Shown: one piece after another, positions 6,975 to 21,900 of the stretch
How positions within the stretch are numbered: the first letter of the stretch is position 1
Layout: each line of letters begins with the position of its first letter
Source: Planctomycetaceae bacterium
Lineage (GTDB): Bacteria; Planctomycetota; Planctomycetia; Pirellulales; Pirellulaceae
Length of the DNA: 37,399 nt
Assembly: GCA_002726245.1 (NCBI GenBank)
Contig: PBSM01000251.1
Coordinates: 1-37,399, forward strand
Direction of reading: 5' to 3'
Notes under the pieces: generated by a model
The model's database searches: none
Seen by the model: only the letters and a program-made list of their open reading frames with translations
Told to the model about the DNA's origin: nothing
Program-made: the position numbers and the translations under genes

Positions 6975-9900
6975 GCCATTTTCGTTGATCGAGTTGATCA
7001 CGATCAAGACGTCGAGCGGTGAAACGTCGCCATCGCCATTGACGTCCAGGAACGGCGGCGGAACGAACGGCTGGACTGGAGGATTCGGTAGCGGCCGCGA
7101 TCCATTGAAGTTCAGCTCGTTGATGATGATCAACCCGTCAAGCGGGGTGATGAAGCCATCGTTATTGACGTCGCGAGCATCGAGTGGATTCTGCCAGGCC
7201 GAGGGAATTCGCGGACGGAGAGTGATCGTCGCGGTGGCCACCGACGAGCCCCCGTTACCATCATCAACGATGTACTCGAATGTATCGACCAGCTCCGTGC
7301 CGCCGTTGTGCTCATATCGGAAGGTGCCGTCATCCGCGTTGAGAGTCAGCACACCAAACTGCGGCGGGGTACTGAGCGTGACCGTCAGATTGTCACCATC
7401 GACATCGACATCGTTCCCGAGAACGCCGTCATCGTTGAAGATCGTCGGCGTCGCGGAACCATCTGCATCGCTTGTCGTAAAGATCCCACCCTGGACGGCC
7501 TCGTAACCATCGTTTTGAGCATTGGGCGGATCATTGACGCCTCGGATCGTGATGGAGGCGGTTGCGGTGTCCGTACCGCCGTTGTTATCGCTAATTGTGT
7601 AGGTGAAGGTTTCGACCAACGCTTCATTAACGCCCAGGTCGTCATACCGTTGGTTGGGCGAGAAGGTGATCGTGTTGTCGGCGTTCAAGCGGCCCGTGCC
7701 ACCGCGATTGCCAATCGAGACCGGATTGCCGGGCGTGATCGCGTTACCGTTGACGGCGGTTATCAGCAGGGCGTGGTTGTCGGGATCGAAGTCGTTGGCC
7801 AGAACGCGAATCTGAATATCATCGTTCTCGAACGTTGTCGTCGAGTCGTTCGTGGCAACTGGCGGATTGTTCGGGCCGCTCACGACAATGTTGACAACCG
7901 CCGTCGCGAACCCGCCTTCCCCGTCCGTGACGGTGTAGGTAAAGCTGTCTGTTCGTGTCAAACCCGCCAGAAGGTCGGCAAAGCCGGCACCCGGAGTATA
8001 TAGAATCTGGTCCGCGGAGCCCGAACGATCAATCGAAACGTTGCCGATGGTTGGCACGGTGTTGACGGAATCGATCGTCAATGCCGAGCCTTCCGGATCG
8101 CTATCATTTCCCAGAACGTCGATGGCAACGTTCTGTTGATTCTTGGGGATTGCTGCCGGTGCATCGGCGAATGCGATAGGAGCATCGTTCACGCCGGTCA
8201 CGGTCAGGGTGACACTAGCTGTCGATGTTTCGAAGCCGTCCGAAACGGTGTATACGAACGTAACCGTCCGCGTTTGATTCGCCTGGAGTTGCTGCAGCAG
8301 AGTCGAACCGGTGGGGTCGTACGTCAACGCGCCGTCGCTGGCGATACTGATCGTTGCGCCGGGAGGCGATTCAAGCGTGAACGAAGTGACCGACAACGGA
8401 TCGCCGTCGATGTCGAAGTCGTTGGCAAGGACATTCAGACCTGTTGGGCTGGTGTCTTCGGTCGTCGTCCAGGCCAAGCCGCTGTCGTCTTGCGCCGTCG
8501 GAGGATCGTTCTGGGGATTGACGATGACGATGAACGAATCGGTAACGGTCTGGAATTGGCTGTCTCGTGCTTGAACCGTGATCAACGACTGCCCCGTTTC
8601 GTTAGATTGGATCGTCAGCGTCAGCAGTGATCCATTCAAGGAGTGTGACAGGAGAGCGGAATTATTGTTGGCGAGCACCGAGAAGGTCAGTGTGTCGGTA
8701 TTCGTCTGTTGATCGACGTCGCCGAAGGCGGTCGAGATATCAATCGTGACTTGCGGTGTGTCCTCGGCCAGTTGAACGTCCGGGAGCGGCGCGATAACGG
8801 TCGGCGCGTCGTTCTCTGGAGTGACTGTGACCTGGAATGTATCAGAAACCGTTAGACCACCCTGGTCACTCGCTTCGATGGTGATGTTGGCAACACCATT
8901 TTGATCCGCCAGGAAGTTCAATTTCAGATCGGTTCCACCTAAGGTCGGTGTCACCAGAGTCGGATTGTCGTTGCTAACCACTCGCAACGTCAGGCGATCG
9001 GCGTTGCCGTTGGTGATGTCGATGTCGTTGAAGATGTTCGCCAGGTTGATTGTTGTCGGCGGTGTGTCCTCGATCACGGTGACGTTCGGGACCGGTGTAA
9101 CGACAGTCGGCGCGACGTTCGTAATGATTCGCACCTGATAGTCTTCGACTTCGCCGTCCGGCGCGAGGCCTGTGGGCTGCAGTCCGCCCACGCTGCTCAG
9201 ACGGAAGCGAGCTGCCGAGAAGCCGAGTTGGGCATCGCCAGGTGTCGTGATTGACAAGACATTCGTGCCGGCTTGAACTAGCAGACTCGAGAATATCTGC
9301 TCGCCTGAGTCGGTCCAGTCACCGTCCTGATTGAAATCGATCCAGGCGTCCAACAAGCCCGCAGCCGAAGCGGTAACAGCAATTTCCGTAGAGACGTTAC
9401 GAATCAGTCCACCCTCGAAGGTCACACCATCCTCATCGTCACCATCGAGGCTGATCAGCCCGTTACCGAGGTGGGTTGCGGAAAGCGAAAGGCTTTGCGA
9501 CTTGATTGCGTTGATGATCGCGTCCGCAATCTGTTCGGGCGTGTTGCCCGTCGTGAAGGGCACCGGAACGGTCGCGGTGGTGAAGCCGTTGCTCAGGTCT
9601 GGGTTGTCAAATTCGAAGACAACCGTCTTATTGCCATCGCTGACGACGAACGATTCGCCATCGGTCAAGTTCGCGCCGCTCAATGTTTGCATTCCGCTTG
9701 GCAATTGCCCCAGCAGTTGCAGACGCGTTTGACTAAGGTCTAGCGTGTGGCTCGCCGGACCTTGAATGTGGATTCGGCGATCGCCGAGATTCGTAACGAT
9801 CAGGTTTTGATCAAAGCCCGAGCTGGCAATTGCGTTCGTTACGGCGGTCGCAACATCATCAGTCAGGAACTGCGTGAGGGTGGCCGAGCCGGAAGTTTCG

Positions 9901-12900
9901 AGTTTCGTGCTGGCTGCCGTGCCATCCAGATCCAGCATGACTTGGCCATCACCCAATGTGCGAGGTGTCAAACCGAGACCAGCACTCGCGATCATGTTAG
10001 CGATGTTCGTCGCGACCTCTGCTTGAGTGCTCAGGTTCGTGAAGGTGATTATGTTGTTGCCAGGCGTTGTGCTGCCGTTGGAATCGAATTCAAAGACCGT
10101 ATCCGGTCCACCGACGCCAATATTGATGGCAAACGTCTCCGCGTCCGCAATGCCACCCGCACCACCACCAACCGCAGGAACTTGTACGGTGTGGTTATAA
10201 CGTAGAACGATCGGCGTGCTGCCGATGACCACGTTGCCATCGTAGTCGAACTCGTAGTTGACGACTTTGACGCCATCGGTCACTGCCAGCGTTTCGCTGT
10301 CCGCGACACCACCGTTCTCACCAAACGAAGCGAGATTCGACGAGCCGACATCAACGCTATGGTTAGGGGCCGTCCGCGGATCGATGACACCATTCCCCAG
10401 GAACATCGGGGACAAGCGTGGATTGAGCGGAGCGCCGGCGATGGCATCGATGACTGTTCGGGCCAACGCGTTCTGCGACTGTCCACGTGACGAGACTGCC
10501 AGATTCGGCGAGCCGGTTGTATCGATCGAGTGAGCTGGCGTCGTGCCGTCTAACAACACGATACCGCTTCCAAGGGAGGTTGGAGTCAGGCCTAGATTGA
10601 CCGATTCGATCGCCGCAACAATCGATTCAGAGACTTGAGTCTGTGTGCTGAGGTCCGTGATCGATATCCCAATGTTCTCCGTGGTCACAAGGGCATCCTT
10701 GTCGAACTCGAAGATCGCCAACGCCGAGAGGTCGCTGTTACGAATCGAGAACGTTTGCCCGTCATTGACACCGGTCGGTGCGCCGCCCGCAGGCGGAATT
10801 AGCAGTGTCAGGTTGTCGGCAATGTTGATGGAGGGATTACCTGGGATCGTAACGCCGTTGGAATCGAACTCGAACGTGACGATCCTCTGGCCATCATCAA
10901 TCTGGAAGGTTTGGCCGTCGGACAGACCTTGCTGTCCGAGGCTCGGAGCGTTGGTCAAGTCGAGGCTCGGTTTATGGCCGCGAAGCCGAATCGCTCCGTT
11001 GCCAAGGTCCTCGAGTGACAGATCGAGTCCAGTCGCATTCTGGATCGCGGTTGAAATGCTGGCAGCGATGTCCTCTGGACGACTGAACCGTGTGAAGCTG
11101 ACGCGGACGTTGCCAGATGTGACCAGGCCGCTGCTGTCAAACTCGAACCGCACGGGCGTGTTCGAGCCCTTTTGCACCGTGAAGCTGTCGCCGTCTGTAA
11201 TGTCGTTGCCACCATCCACCGGAGCCTGGATGACGAATGGAGCCGAGTTGGACCGAGTGAGAGTCGTATTCGACACGTCGATGGTGAAGCTAACGTTACC
11301 CAAGTCGATCACACCGTTCCCTTGATCGATTGCATTAATAGCAAGCTGCGGGACTAGACCGATCTGGTCGATGATTGCATCGACGAGATTCTGTTGAGAG
11401 CTATTCGGAGTGTAACCGACGACGAAACTACCGGGTCGAGCGAAGCCATCGTTGTCGAGTTCAAAGACGGCTTGCGCCGAGCCACTCTGCACGATGAACT
11501 CCTCACCATCGGCGATCACTCGACCACCGAACTGCGGCGCGACGAGTTGCAGTTGGGCCAGCGGCGTTTGCAGAACCGTTTCCACTCCCGGCGTCTGAAT
11601 CTCGAAGGGGCGGACGCCCGAAGTTGTCAGGGAGCTGTTTTTCGTATCGACGTCGTGAGTTGACGTGCCGCCGACGTGAACGGCTCCACCGCCGAGGTTC
11701 GTCGGATTCAGACCAACGAGTTTTGTCCCCTGTGTCGGGGAAACGGACTTGATCGCATCGACAATACTCGTCGCGATCTGATCGATCGTGCTACCGTTCG
11801 TGAAGGGAACGGCAACATTATTGAGCGGCACCGTGTTGGACGTACCAAGGTCATCAAACTGGAACGTTACCACTTGGTTCGTAACACTATCACGCAATGC
11901 GAACGTGTTGCCTTCCGTGACGCCGGCCGTGGTCGTGATCGCCGCGGTGTCGGAAGTGTCGAGAACGTGGTTCGCGTTTGCTCCCACGACGACTCGGCCA
12001 ACGCCGGCATTAGCGACCGGAATCCGGAGGTTCTCGTTCTGAATCGCGGCGACGATTGCATTCGCGATCGCATTCTGAGTTCCGGGGTTCAGGCTAATCG
12101 GAACGTTCGTTGCCAGCGTGTTGTTGTCGGAATCAAACTCGAACGTGACAATTCTCGAAGCGTCTCCAATAACTAACGTATTTCCGTCAGCAACACCGCC
12201 GGGAGCGCTTCCGGCGACGGGCACTTGCAGACCAGTTGGAACTTGGATCGCGAAGGGTGGCGGCGTTAGATTCAGCGGAAGTAGGCTGCTTCCCAGGAGA
12301 TCAAGGAATGCATCTCCGTCGTCACCGGACGCGACAGCCGAAGGCTGACCATCGGACTCGCTATCCACCTGTCCGCCCAGAAACAAGTCGCCCGTGATCA
12401 CGTGGGCGGCACCGTTGCTGCCCGCTCGGCTTGGGAAGCTAGGGTCGCCGGCATCGCCGTAATCGAGTGAGATGTTACCTAGAACGATCGTGAACTGGGT
12501 TTCGCCTGACAGTTGATTCGGCTTGATTGGGTTCGTGGCAAGGTCCCGAATGGCTCCCATAAAGTCGATGCTTCCATTTGTTCCACTAAGGAAACTCAAG
12601 TCGCCGACGACCAGTCGTGCTCCATCGATAACAACTTCGGAACCACCCGCCAACGCAGCCGTTACATCCGCCTGCGATAGCGGGTCGTTTGTAATCGTCT
12701 TGGTGATCGCTACCGCTGCGTCATTCGCAGTGAACGACGCGGCAGGCACGAACGGGATCTCGACACCGGCGTTGTCGCCCGGCGAGCCGAGAATCGTCAT
12801 GTGAACCGGAACCAAAGAGTTCGCGAACGTGATCACATGGTTCGCTGTTCCTCCCAGGTCGATCGTTCCCAGCCCGTTGTGAACCGAGCTCAAGCCCAAT

Positions 12901-15900
12901 CCAGCAGATTGCAAGACAGGAACCATCGTGTTGGCGATGTCAGCCGCAACACTGGTATCTCCAAAGACAATAATCAGGTTCCCCGGCGTTTGGTTGCCGT
13001 CGCGATCCAACTCGAAAGTCACGCTGTTCGTGACCGTGCCGCTGTTGTCGAACAACTGCACATCGAACGTCTCGCCGTCGCGAACACCACCGGACACGCC
13101 GGTCTGGGGCAGATTTGTGAGGGACGTATCCCACAAGTGTGGTAAGCCATTCAAGGCAGGGTCGCCGGCGTCAACGCTGCCATTGACAAGTGTCACTACC
13201 GGGCTGAATGGGTTCAGCCCCACGTTCGAATTGTTGACGGCGGTCGTCAGCGCTGTGGAAATGAGCGCGCCGGTATCGGAGTCGGTGAAGGCGATACGGC
13301 CATTGCCGGCAGTGACGAGCCCGGGCGCTTGATCCACATCAAACTCGAAACTCGTAATCGCAACACCATCGTCGATCGTGAACGTCTGTCCGTCGGCGAT
13401 ACCAGTTTGAGCGATCCCGGTCGTGTTCGACAGGTCGATACGGTGAAAGACGGTATCGAGGTCGATGTCGCCGCCACCCAGATTGACCGGTGTTAGGCCG
13501 ATCGCCGACATCGTAATCGCAGCAGCAATCGAGTTGGCAACTTGATGCTGATCGCTCGTGGTAGCAAACGGGATCCGCACGTTCCCTGACACAACCGAGT
13601 TGTTGCTGTCGAATTCGTATCTTACGGTGGGCCCGCTTCGACCGCTGATCGTAAACGTCTCAGCATCGGTCAGGCCGGCACCTCCGTTGGGAGGAACAGT
13701 CAGGTGCAACCCCGCATCGGGAACACCGACTCGCAACGATGCGGCGTTTGTCTGCAAGCCGTGGGCTTGCGAAACGCCCGGTTGGCCGCTTTGCGTCAAA
13801 CGACTTAGTGCCGTCCGAACAATATGTCGCGGAGTGCCACCAAGCTGAATGTCTCCGTCACCCAGGTGAGTTGCATGCAGCGATCCGTCCGCATCAATCG
13901 TGTCATCAGCGATCGTCTGGCTGACGGCTGCGGCGATTAGATCCGCGATCTCCTCGTGCGTATGGCTGTGGGCGAAACGGATCGGAATCGTCCCGAGGCG
14001 AGTGTTTCCGTCGGTATCGAACTCGAATCGCGTGACTGCCGCCCCATCATCAACGGTGAACGAATCGCCATCGGTGACGCCCGCAGCGACTCCTTCCGAC
14101 GTCAAGACAGTTCGCCCGCCACCGGTCACCGGCAAGGTGAGGGTATGAATCGCCTGGCTTCCCAGGTGGACGCGTCCTCGGCCGAGATTCACCGGCGCGA
14201 GGCCGAGATCGGCATCCGCAAGGGCCTGCACGATAGAAATCGCGAGTTCATCCTGAGTCGATACGCTCGTAAAGGGAATCCTCATGTTGGCCGCATTGAA
14301 GGAGCCATCTTTGTCGAATTCAAATGTGACGGCACTCAGAATCGTCATACCATCGCTGACGGTGGCGGTGAGTGTTCCGCCATCACGGATACCGTTCAGA
14401 CGACCGCCTTCTTCGGGAACCTGAAGCGTCAACGTTTGTGGAACGTGCAGGCTGTAGCCGCTGTTGAATTCGAAGCGTTCGGTGCGAGGCGAGAAATCTT
14501 CGATCGTGAACGAATTGCCATCATTGATCAGGTCGCCTGAGGGAGCCCTAATAACGAAGCGGTCACTGTTGTTAAGGGTTACGGTGTAGACGCTGTCGGG
14601 TGTCCAGATGCCAGAGAGCGGCGTCAACCGGACGATGTCGCTCGTGCGGTTGTAGCTGAATGAATAGTCGATTCCATCCTGCAAGACGACACCGTTTCTT
14701 GTGACAACCACGGACTCGCTGAGCACGGTATCATCATCGACGCCTAAGCCGTCAGTTGGATCGGCCGGCTCTACGCCATCGACCAGACGGAACTCGAAAC
14801 TCGCTCCGACAACACCTTGCCCGAGCTGAATCAGCGACAAAACATCACTTTGCAGATCGACGCCATCTGCGTCGTTGTCCGCCGGCTGTGTGGCGTTTGC
14901 TGTTGGTCCCGCGAAGTCGGCGCGGTCGATCGCACCGCGGTCGGTGAAGACCCGCTCGCCGAAGCCCGTGGCCGTTTCAACGTTCGGATCATCCACGCGT
15001 TTTTGGCCCGTGACGTCGTTCTCGGGAGCCAGAATCGGTGACCTCGCAATGCCAAGCGGTTCGCGAATGCGGACGAGATCTGCACGATCGAGCAACGATC
15101 CGACCGAGTTATCGATTGCTTGCGAACAAGGTTGCAAATAGAAATTCTCATTCGCTGCATCGACAAACAGCACGTTCGGGTCATGCAGGTCCTTCTGACA
15201 GTTCGGGCCGTTCGGCAACGCGATTGGGTCGGGATTGCTCAGATTGATCGCGAAGTCTTCCGTCGCAACGCCACTGATAGTCGTCGCGGAGTTGCCTTGA
15301 TAAATCTGTCCACCCACCACCGTCAGGCTCTCAGAGAGGCCGTCCGGAACAACCCGGATTCCGGTATTGAAGTTCGCGACAATGTTGTTGAGGATCGTCG
15401 GGGCGGCAAAATCGTCAACGAGAATACCGACATCGCCAGCACTTCCCGGTGGGAGCTGCGGATCAAGCGAGCCGCCGATGCCGAAGAGCGTGTTGTTCAC
15501 GATCCGGCCAAACGGAACGAAGCCAATCTGTTCCCCGGCGCCACGACTTTCACCACTAAATCGAATCGCACCACGTTCCTGGATGTTCGGATTCGGCGCG
15601 GCACCGTTGCCGAAGAGGACGTTGTTACTGATGACAACGCCCGGTGCGAGGCTGTCTATATTCATTTCGAGCAAGTTGCGAACCGGACCCGAGTGGGGAG
15701 TGCTGTTCAGAGGATCGCCTGAGACGCTGTCTCGCGGTCCAGCATCGACGGCAATGCCGAATTGGGCCGAATTGGCGATGCGGTTCGAGTCGATGATGAT
15801 CTGTCCCTGATCGCGGAAGTGGTTGCTGTCGCCGGGATCATCAAACAGGAAGAAGTCGGCTTCGCTGGTCGCGCCAAACGTCAATTCAAGTTGATAGAAG

Positions 15901-18900
15901 CCAATGCCGCCATCGATTCCACTGCCTTCGACAGTGGGGTCATAGTTGAAGTTACTGAATCCGCTAACTCCAATAAAGTACGTACCCGATGCCGGCGCGA
16001 CGAACGGAATGAACGGATCGAGCCGGGCGAATTCACCCGGAGCAGCTCGTTCATCGCTGAAGCTAAGTTGATTTCCGGCGGCATCGAAGATCCGCAAGAT
16101 TGGGTCCAGGTCGGATCCGATTTCATCTGCGTCTACATCTACCCGCAAGGTCTCGCCGCGGAACAACTGCACGCGATAAAGATCGACGTCCAACCCGCGC
16201 TTCAATGGATGACGTTGGTTGTCGCCAATCTCAGCCGAGGCCAGGAAGCTGGGTGAGTTGCGGCCAACGATGCCGGTGTCAGTCGCTTCCGCGAGAAAAT
16301 CGTTGGTTTCATCGACATCGATGCCATGCACGGTCAAGTGAGCAGGGCCAAAGATATTCACACGATTGGTCGTGCTGACGGTTGGCGTGCCGTTACCGAC
16401 GAGAGCTCCGTCGCCAAGGCCAGCCGAAATCTCCGGCAAGACGGCTTGAACGATCGGCGAGTTGATCGCATCGCGCACAGCCCTCGCGACTTCATAGTCC
16501 TTGCTGTCGGGACTGAACGGAATGCTCTGTCGACCCTGTGCAACGCCGTCTCCGATCGTTTGATCGTCATATTCAAAGACAACACTGCTGACGCCGTCGC
16601 TGAGGACCAACGTCTGGCCGTCGAAGATGTTCGCCCCAGCTTGCGTCAGCAACGTAAGGCCTTCGGCGTGACGATCGTTCGTGTCGAAACTGGTTGTTAA
16701 ACCGGCTCGTGTCCCACTTCCGGTTACGACGCCGAAGTCAACCGACTTCCGTACCTCGACCTGATAGGGCCCCTGGAGGACCTGTTGACGTGCGAGGTCC
16801 GGATTGGCCACGAACGTCGAGTTTGTTGTCGCGTCCGTTGCCATTTCGCCGCGTTCCGCGAAGCCGATGATCAAGTCATCGATGTAAATACCCTCGTGGA
16901 GGTTATCTAGCCCTCGCGTGGCTGGGCCCAAGCCCGCCACATCTTCGACTCGACCGAAGCGATCGCCCAGCAGCGCATTGTCAAAGCCGAGCGGGCCCTG
17001 ATCGCTGATCGTATGGCCGATGATGCGGATCAGGTCCTCTTCCTGCTTGACGACGTCGTTGATATTCTGCAACTCGAGTGGCTGGTTGCCGAACAAGAAG
17101 AAGCCAGACGCGAAAATGACGTCGGTCGGCAAGCCTGTTGTGTGCGTCAGCTCGACAAGTCGTTCCTGCCTCAAACCGACAACACGCACGGCCGCCGTGA
17201 TGTCCAAATCGAGATTGAGACTGGGCGCCGAGTTCTTGATCGCGTCGCGGACGGCGATGGCGACATCAGATGCCAGGAAGCCAACCGCCGGCGAGAAGCT
17301 GACGGGAACCCGTGGCGTCTGAGTACCTTGAATTCCATCTTGCGTGAGATTGGCCGTTCCCGACGTGTCGAGGAAGTGATTCTCGTTTCCGCCAAGCGAG
17401 ATGACGCCGACTTCGCCTCCGACAACACGCGGGAACATGTTCGGCACGACTTGCAGGGCGGCAACGATCGAGTCTGCGATCTCGCTCGTCGTTTGGTCGT
17501 TCGTGAATGCGACCGGAATCTCCACCGTCGTTGCATCGTTGTCAAACTCGAACACGAAGTCCGTTCCGCTGATCGAGACGGTGAAGGTCTCGCCGTCGCG
17601 GACCAGGCCCGACTGACCTGACTGCAGCAGCCCCGTTGGCCGGGTATCGAGCAAATGCAGCTCACTGCCTCCGAGATGGATCGTACCATCGCCGAGGTTT
17701 CGCGGAGTCAAACCAAGCGTGGTGTTTGCGGCTGGATTCACGATCGTTGTCGTGATTGCATCGATAATCGCTCCCGCGATTTGATCGACCGTGCCGAGGT
17801 TCTGCGACGTACTTGAGGCCTTCAAGGAAATCCTGGTCCGTTGCGGATTCGAAGCGCCATCGGTGTCAAGCTCGAACGTGACAAAGTCAGGCCCGTTGGT
17901 GAGGATGATCCTTTCACCGTCGCGGACTAGACCGGCACTTCCCGTTTGAGTCAGATGACTCTTGACCCCAGTCGCCGTATCATTTGTCACGACGATCGTA
18001 TCGGCGAAGCCACCGATCTCCACGGCTGCGGGGCCATCGATCAATGTCGGTCGGAGGTTGGCGAATGCGGCCTGAACGGCGCCAATCGTTTTATTCGCAA
18101 CCTGCGTCGCGCTGTCGAAGGGCGTGACGTTAATGATTTGATTGAGCGCACCAGTGATTCCGTTCGAGTCGTACTCGAACACGGTTGGCGGAGTGGTGTC
18201 GTTGGGATCGAGGTCGATTTCAAATGAATCTTCATCGTTCACACCGCCAACGCCGCCGCCTAAGCCTGGAACCTGCAGCGAGAACGGGCCGGTCTGAACG
18301 AAACTGACTCCGGTTGTAATGTTGAGTGTGGCTCCCGTTCCGCCGAAGTCGATGTTGCCAATGCCGCCAATTTTCGTCGGCGACAGACCAAGTTGCGGGC
18401 GTAGGGCTATCGCGTCGCGAATCCCTTGCGCCAAGGTATCCGCGTCGTCTGTATTCGCCAAGAAGACCGGCACGTGTGGGATGCTATTGGCATCAATGCC
18501 GACCGCGCCGTCGGAATCGAATTCGAAGACCAGTGGCGGCACGAGGTCCGTCGTGTCGTCGTCGATCAGGAATGTATCGCCTTCCGCAATGCCGCCCGTT
18601 CGGCCGCCGACTTGCGGCACGTGAATACGCAGCGGATCAGGAATCTGCAGGGCGAGGGTGTCTCCCAGGAGGAGCGTCGTACCGGACGAAATACCAGGCT
18701 TCGAAATCGGCTGAGTGACGTTATTGTGTTCACTCAGTGTCAGACGGGAGCCTGGTATTCCGGCAATGCGTACTCGTTGTCCCGCGTTCAACACGACCGT
18801 GTTGTTGCGGTCGATGCCGAGGTTTGTTGCCAAGTTGTTGGGCAGGAAGCGAACTGCATTGACGATCGCTTGAGCGATACTAGCCTGCGACGATAGATCA

Positions 18901-21900
18901 GAGATGCCAATGCGGCGGTTACCGGCTTGAATACCACCGTTCTTGTCGAACTCGAAGACAACCGCTGCGGCACCGTCTGTGATCGTGATTCTCGAGCCAT
19001 CGGCGATACCACCGTCGATGACATTGCCGCCGGCGGCTGGAATCTCCAGGATGAAAGGCGCGGAAGACTGCTCGGTCAGGCTGCCGCCGGGTGTGAGTGT
19101 GAGGGTCTGGCCGTTGCGTCCGCCGATCTGGACTTGCCCACCGTCAAGTGCGCGGGCGTTCAAGCCCAAAGTTCCAGCCAACGGATGTGAGTTCACCGCC
19201 GCCGCCACATGTCGAGCGACGGATACTGGACCATCGGCTCCAGAGATTGTGATGGGGGTGTGATTGGCTCCGACGGTCGGCTGTCCAAACGAATCCGTGA
19301 GATGATCCTTATCAAACTCAAAGACGACCGGGTCCGGAATGCCGCTTGTTGGCTCGAAGATGCTGAATGTCTCACCGTCGCGATGTCCGGCAACGTCTTC
19401 CGCTCCGCCAGCGGGATGAGCTTGCAGAATGAACCCGCTGTCAAATTCAAAGACCACCGGAGGGTTCGTGTTGTCCGACAGCGTGAATGTGTCGCCATCG
19501 AAGAATTCGAGACCGTTGCTTGTCACAATACGCGGCTCGAAGAACAGTCCTTCGAAGACTTCGTCAACGACGTTGGCAACTTCGATTCGAGACATGCTCG
19601 TGTTAACAACGGCCGGGACATTATCGCCGGTCACACCCACATCACCTTCGACCAGTAAGTTTGTCGCCGCTCCGCTGCTGATCTGCACGTCAACCGCCCC
19701 TTGCAGATTGATCCGATTGGCATCCAGGTTCGCATGGTTGTTCAAGTGGGGGATGACCACACCACCGAGCGAACTCAGGCGAATCGCCTGCGCGATCTGC
19801 TCGGCGACGTCGGCTGGCGTTTGTGTGGGATCGACGAAGATCGGCGTGTTGCCTTGCGGCACGAGCGGCGATGCACCCGGGTTGAACGTGACCCCAGTAC
19901 CGAGCTGCACGGACCCCGTAATCAACGGTGGGGCGATGGCCGTCGGGTCGTTCGGGTCGGGGTCGGCCGGCGTCACTGTTACCGTTGCGGCCGCATCGAC
20001 GGTCAGATTCGGATCCAAGCTGATGGCGGCAGCGACTCGGATCGCGATCTCGCCGGCTGTATCCGTTGGCAGGAACGGTACCGCGGCGTTTCCGAAAGCA
20101 ACGCCGGGCAGTCCACTCTGTGACGCAGCCGCCACACCGGTGTGAACGGCTGTACTCGGTGGATCGCCAGGCAGTGGGATCGGCGGCACCGTGACATCGA
20201 TCGTGTGGGCAGTATCAACCGTGCCGCCGATGTGAAGCACGCCATCGCCAAGATCGACGGGAGTCAATCCCGTAAGATCCCCGGCGACCACGGCCTGTTC
20301 GATCGAATTCACGATCGCGGCGGCCACTTGCTCCGGCGTGTCGTTCCCGGTAAACGCGACTCGGTGCCTTGCGAAGCCGACGGAGTTGTTGTCGTCAAAC
20401 TCGAAGGTAACGATATTGCTGGTTTGATTGTCTTGGATCGTGAAAGTATCGCCATCGGTGAATGCCGCTCCGCCAGTCGGTGGCGTCGGGCCGCCCGGCA
20501 CTAGTGTCGTGTTGTCCGTCGTTGGGACTGAGAGAACGAATGGCACGACATTGGATTGGATAAGAGCGCTGTTCCCCAGGCCAATCGTGTGGCTTTGAAT
20601 TCCACGAAGGCTGATCAGGCCGTTGCCGAGATTCAAGCCGGTAATGTTCGGTGCGGGGAACTGAGCTTGAATCGCGTTGATGACACGATTCGTGACGTCA
20701 TCCTGCGACTTCGACGTGGTCGAATCGGTTAAGAACAGTGACCCACCGGTATCGACCATGTGGGCAGTCGTCGTATCTCGGAGCACGACTTGACCGAAGC
20801 CTGTATCGATAGGCGATACACTCAAGTTCGCTTGCTGCACGGCAGCAACGATCAAACCAGCGACAGCGTCTTGATCGAGCGGAACGGGACGTTGACCCAC
20901 CGTCGGTGCTCCGCTTGTGTCAATTGCGTGAACCGGCGTTACTCCAAGCAGGCGGATCACACCGCTGCCGAGATCGACCGGCATGACGCCAACGTTCGCC
21001 GCTTCGATCGCGGCAACTACCCGCTCCACCAGAACGCCTTGAGTCGTGAAGTTGTTGAACGTAATGCCGGCATTGCCCGAATTGATTGTGCCGTCGCTAT
21101 CGAACTCAAACGCGATCGGTAGGATCGCGTCGTTGAAATCTGGATCGATCGAGAAAGTATCGCCATCGACGACACCACCGAATCCGCCACCTGCCGGCGG
21201 AATGATCAGTTCTTCGTGGCTGGTGATGTTGATTCCGGTCGCGCCGGAGATCACGGCGTTGTCACGATCAAACTCGAACAGCACAGGGCCGCTCCCGTCG
21301 TCAACCGTGAACTGGTCGCCATCAACAAGACTGGTCGCGCCTCCGAACGGGACAACGATTGTCAAGTCGTCGGTAATGTTGATCGGATCGGCATTCGGGT
21401 CGGCGAACAGACCGTCTTTGTCGAACTCGAAAACTACATCGCCGCTACCCACTCCGTTGTTGACGACGAACGACTCGCCATCGGTGATGCTGCTGGCGTT
21501 GGGAAACTGAACGAGGAAACCGCTGTCGAATTCGAACTGTCGATTGACGGTACCTTGGCCGACCGAGAACGTGTCGCCTTCCGCAAGGCTTCCCCCGTCC
21601 GGAGTGACGATGCCGATCGGGAAGTCGTTGTTGTCTACAAACTCAAATTCAACGACTTGGCCGTTAACATCGGTGATGATGATCGTTTCGCCCGGTGCAA
21701 TCGCCGAGCCGGTTGGTGTTACAACGGTTAAGCCTGAGTCGAATTCAATGATCTGATTATCGATCTGCAGCGTGTCGCCGTCGTTGATGTAGACGCCATC
21801 CACGGCACGCAACTCGGCACCCGTCGTAAAGACCGAACCGACATTCATCTCACCGGCAGTCGAGAAGTCGAACCGCAATCGCAGATTCTCCCGGCCGGCG

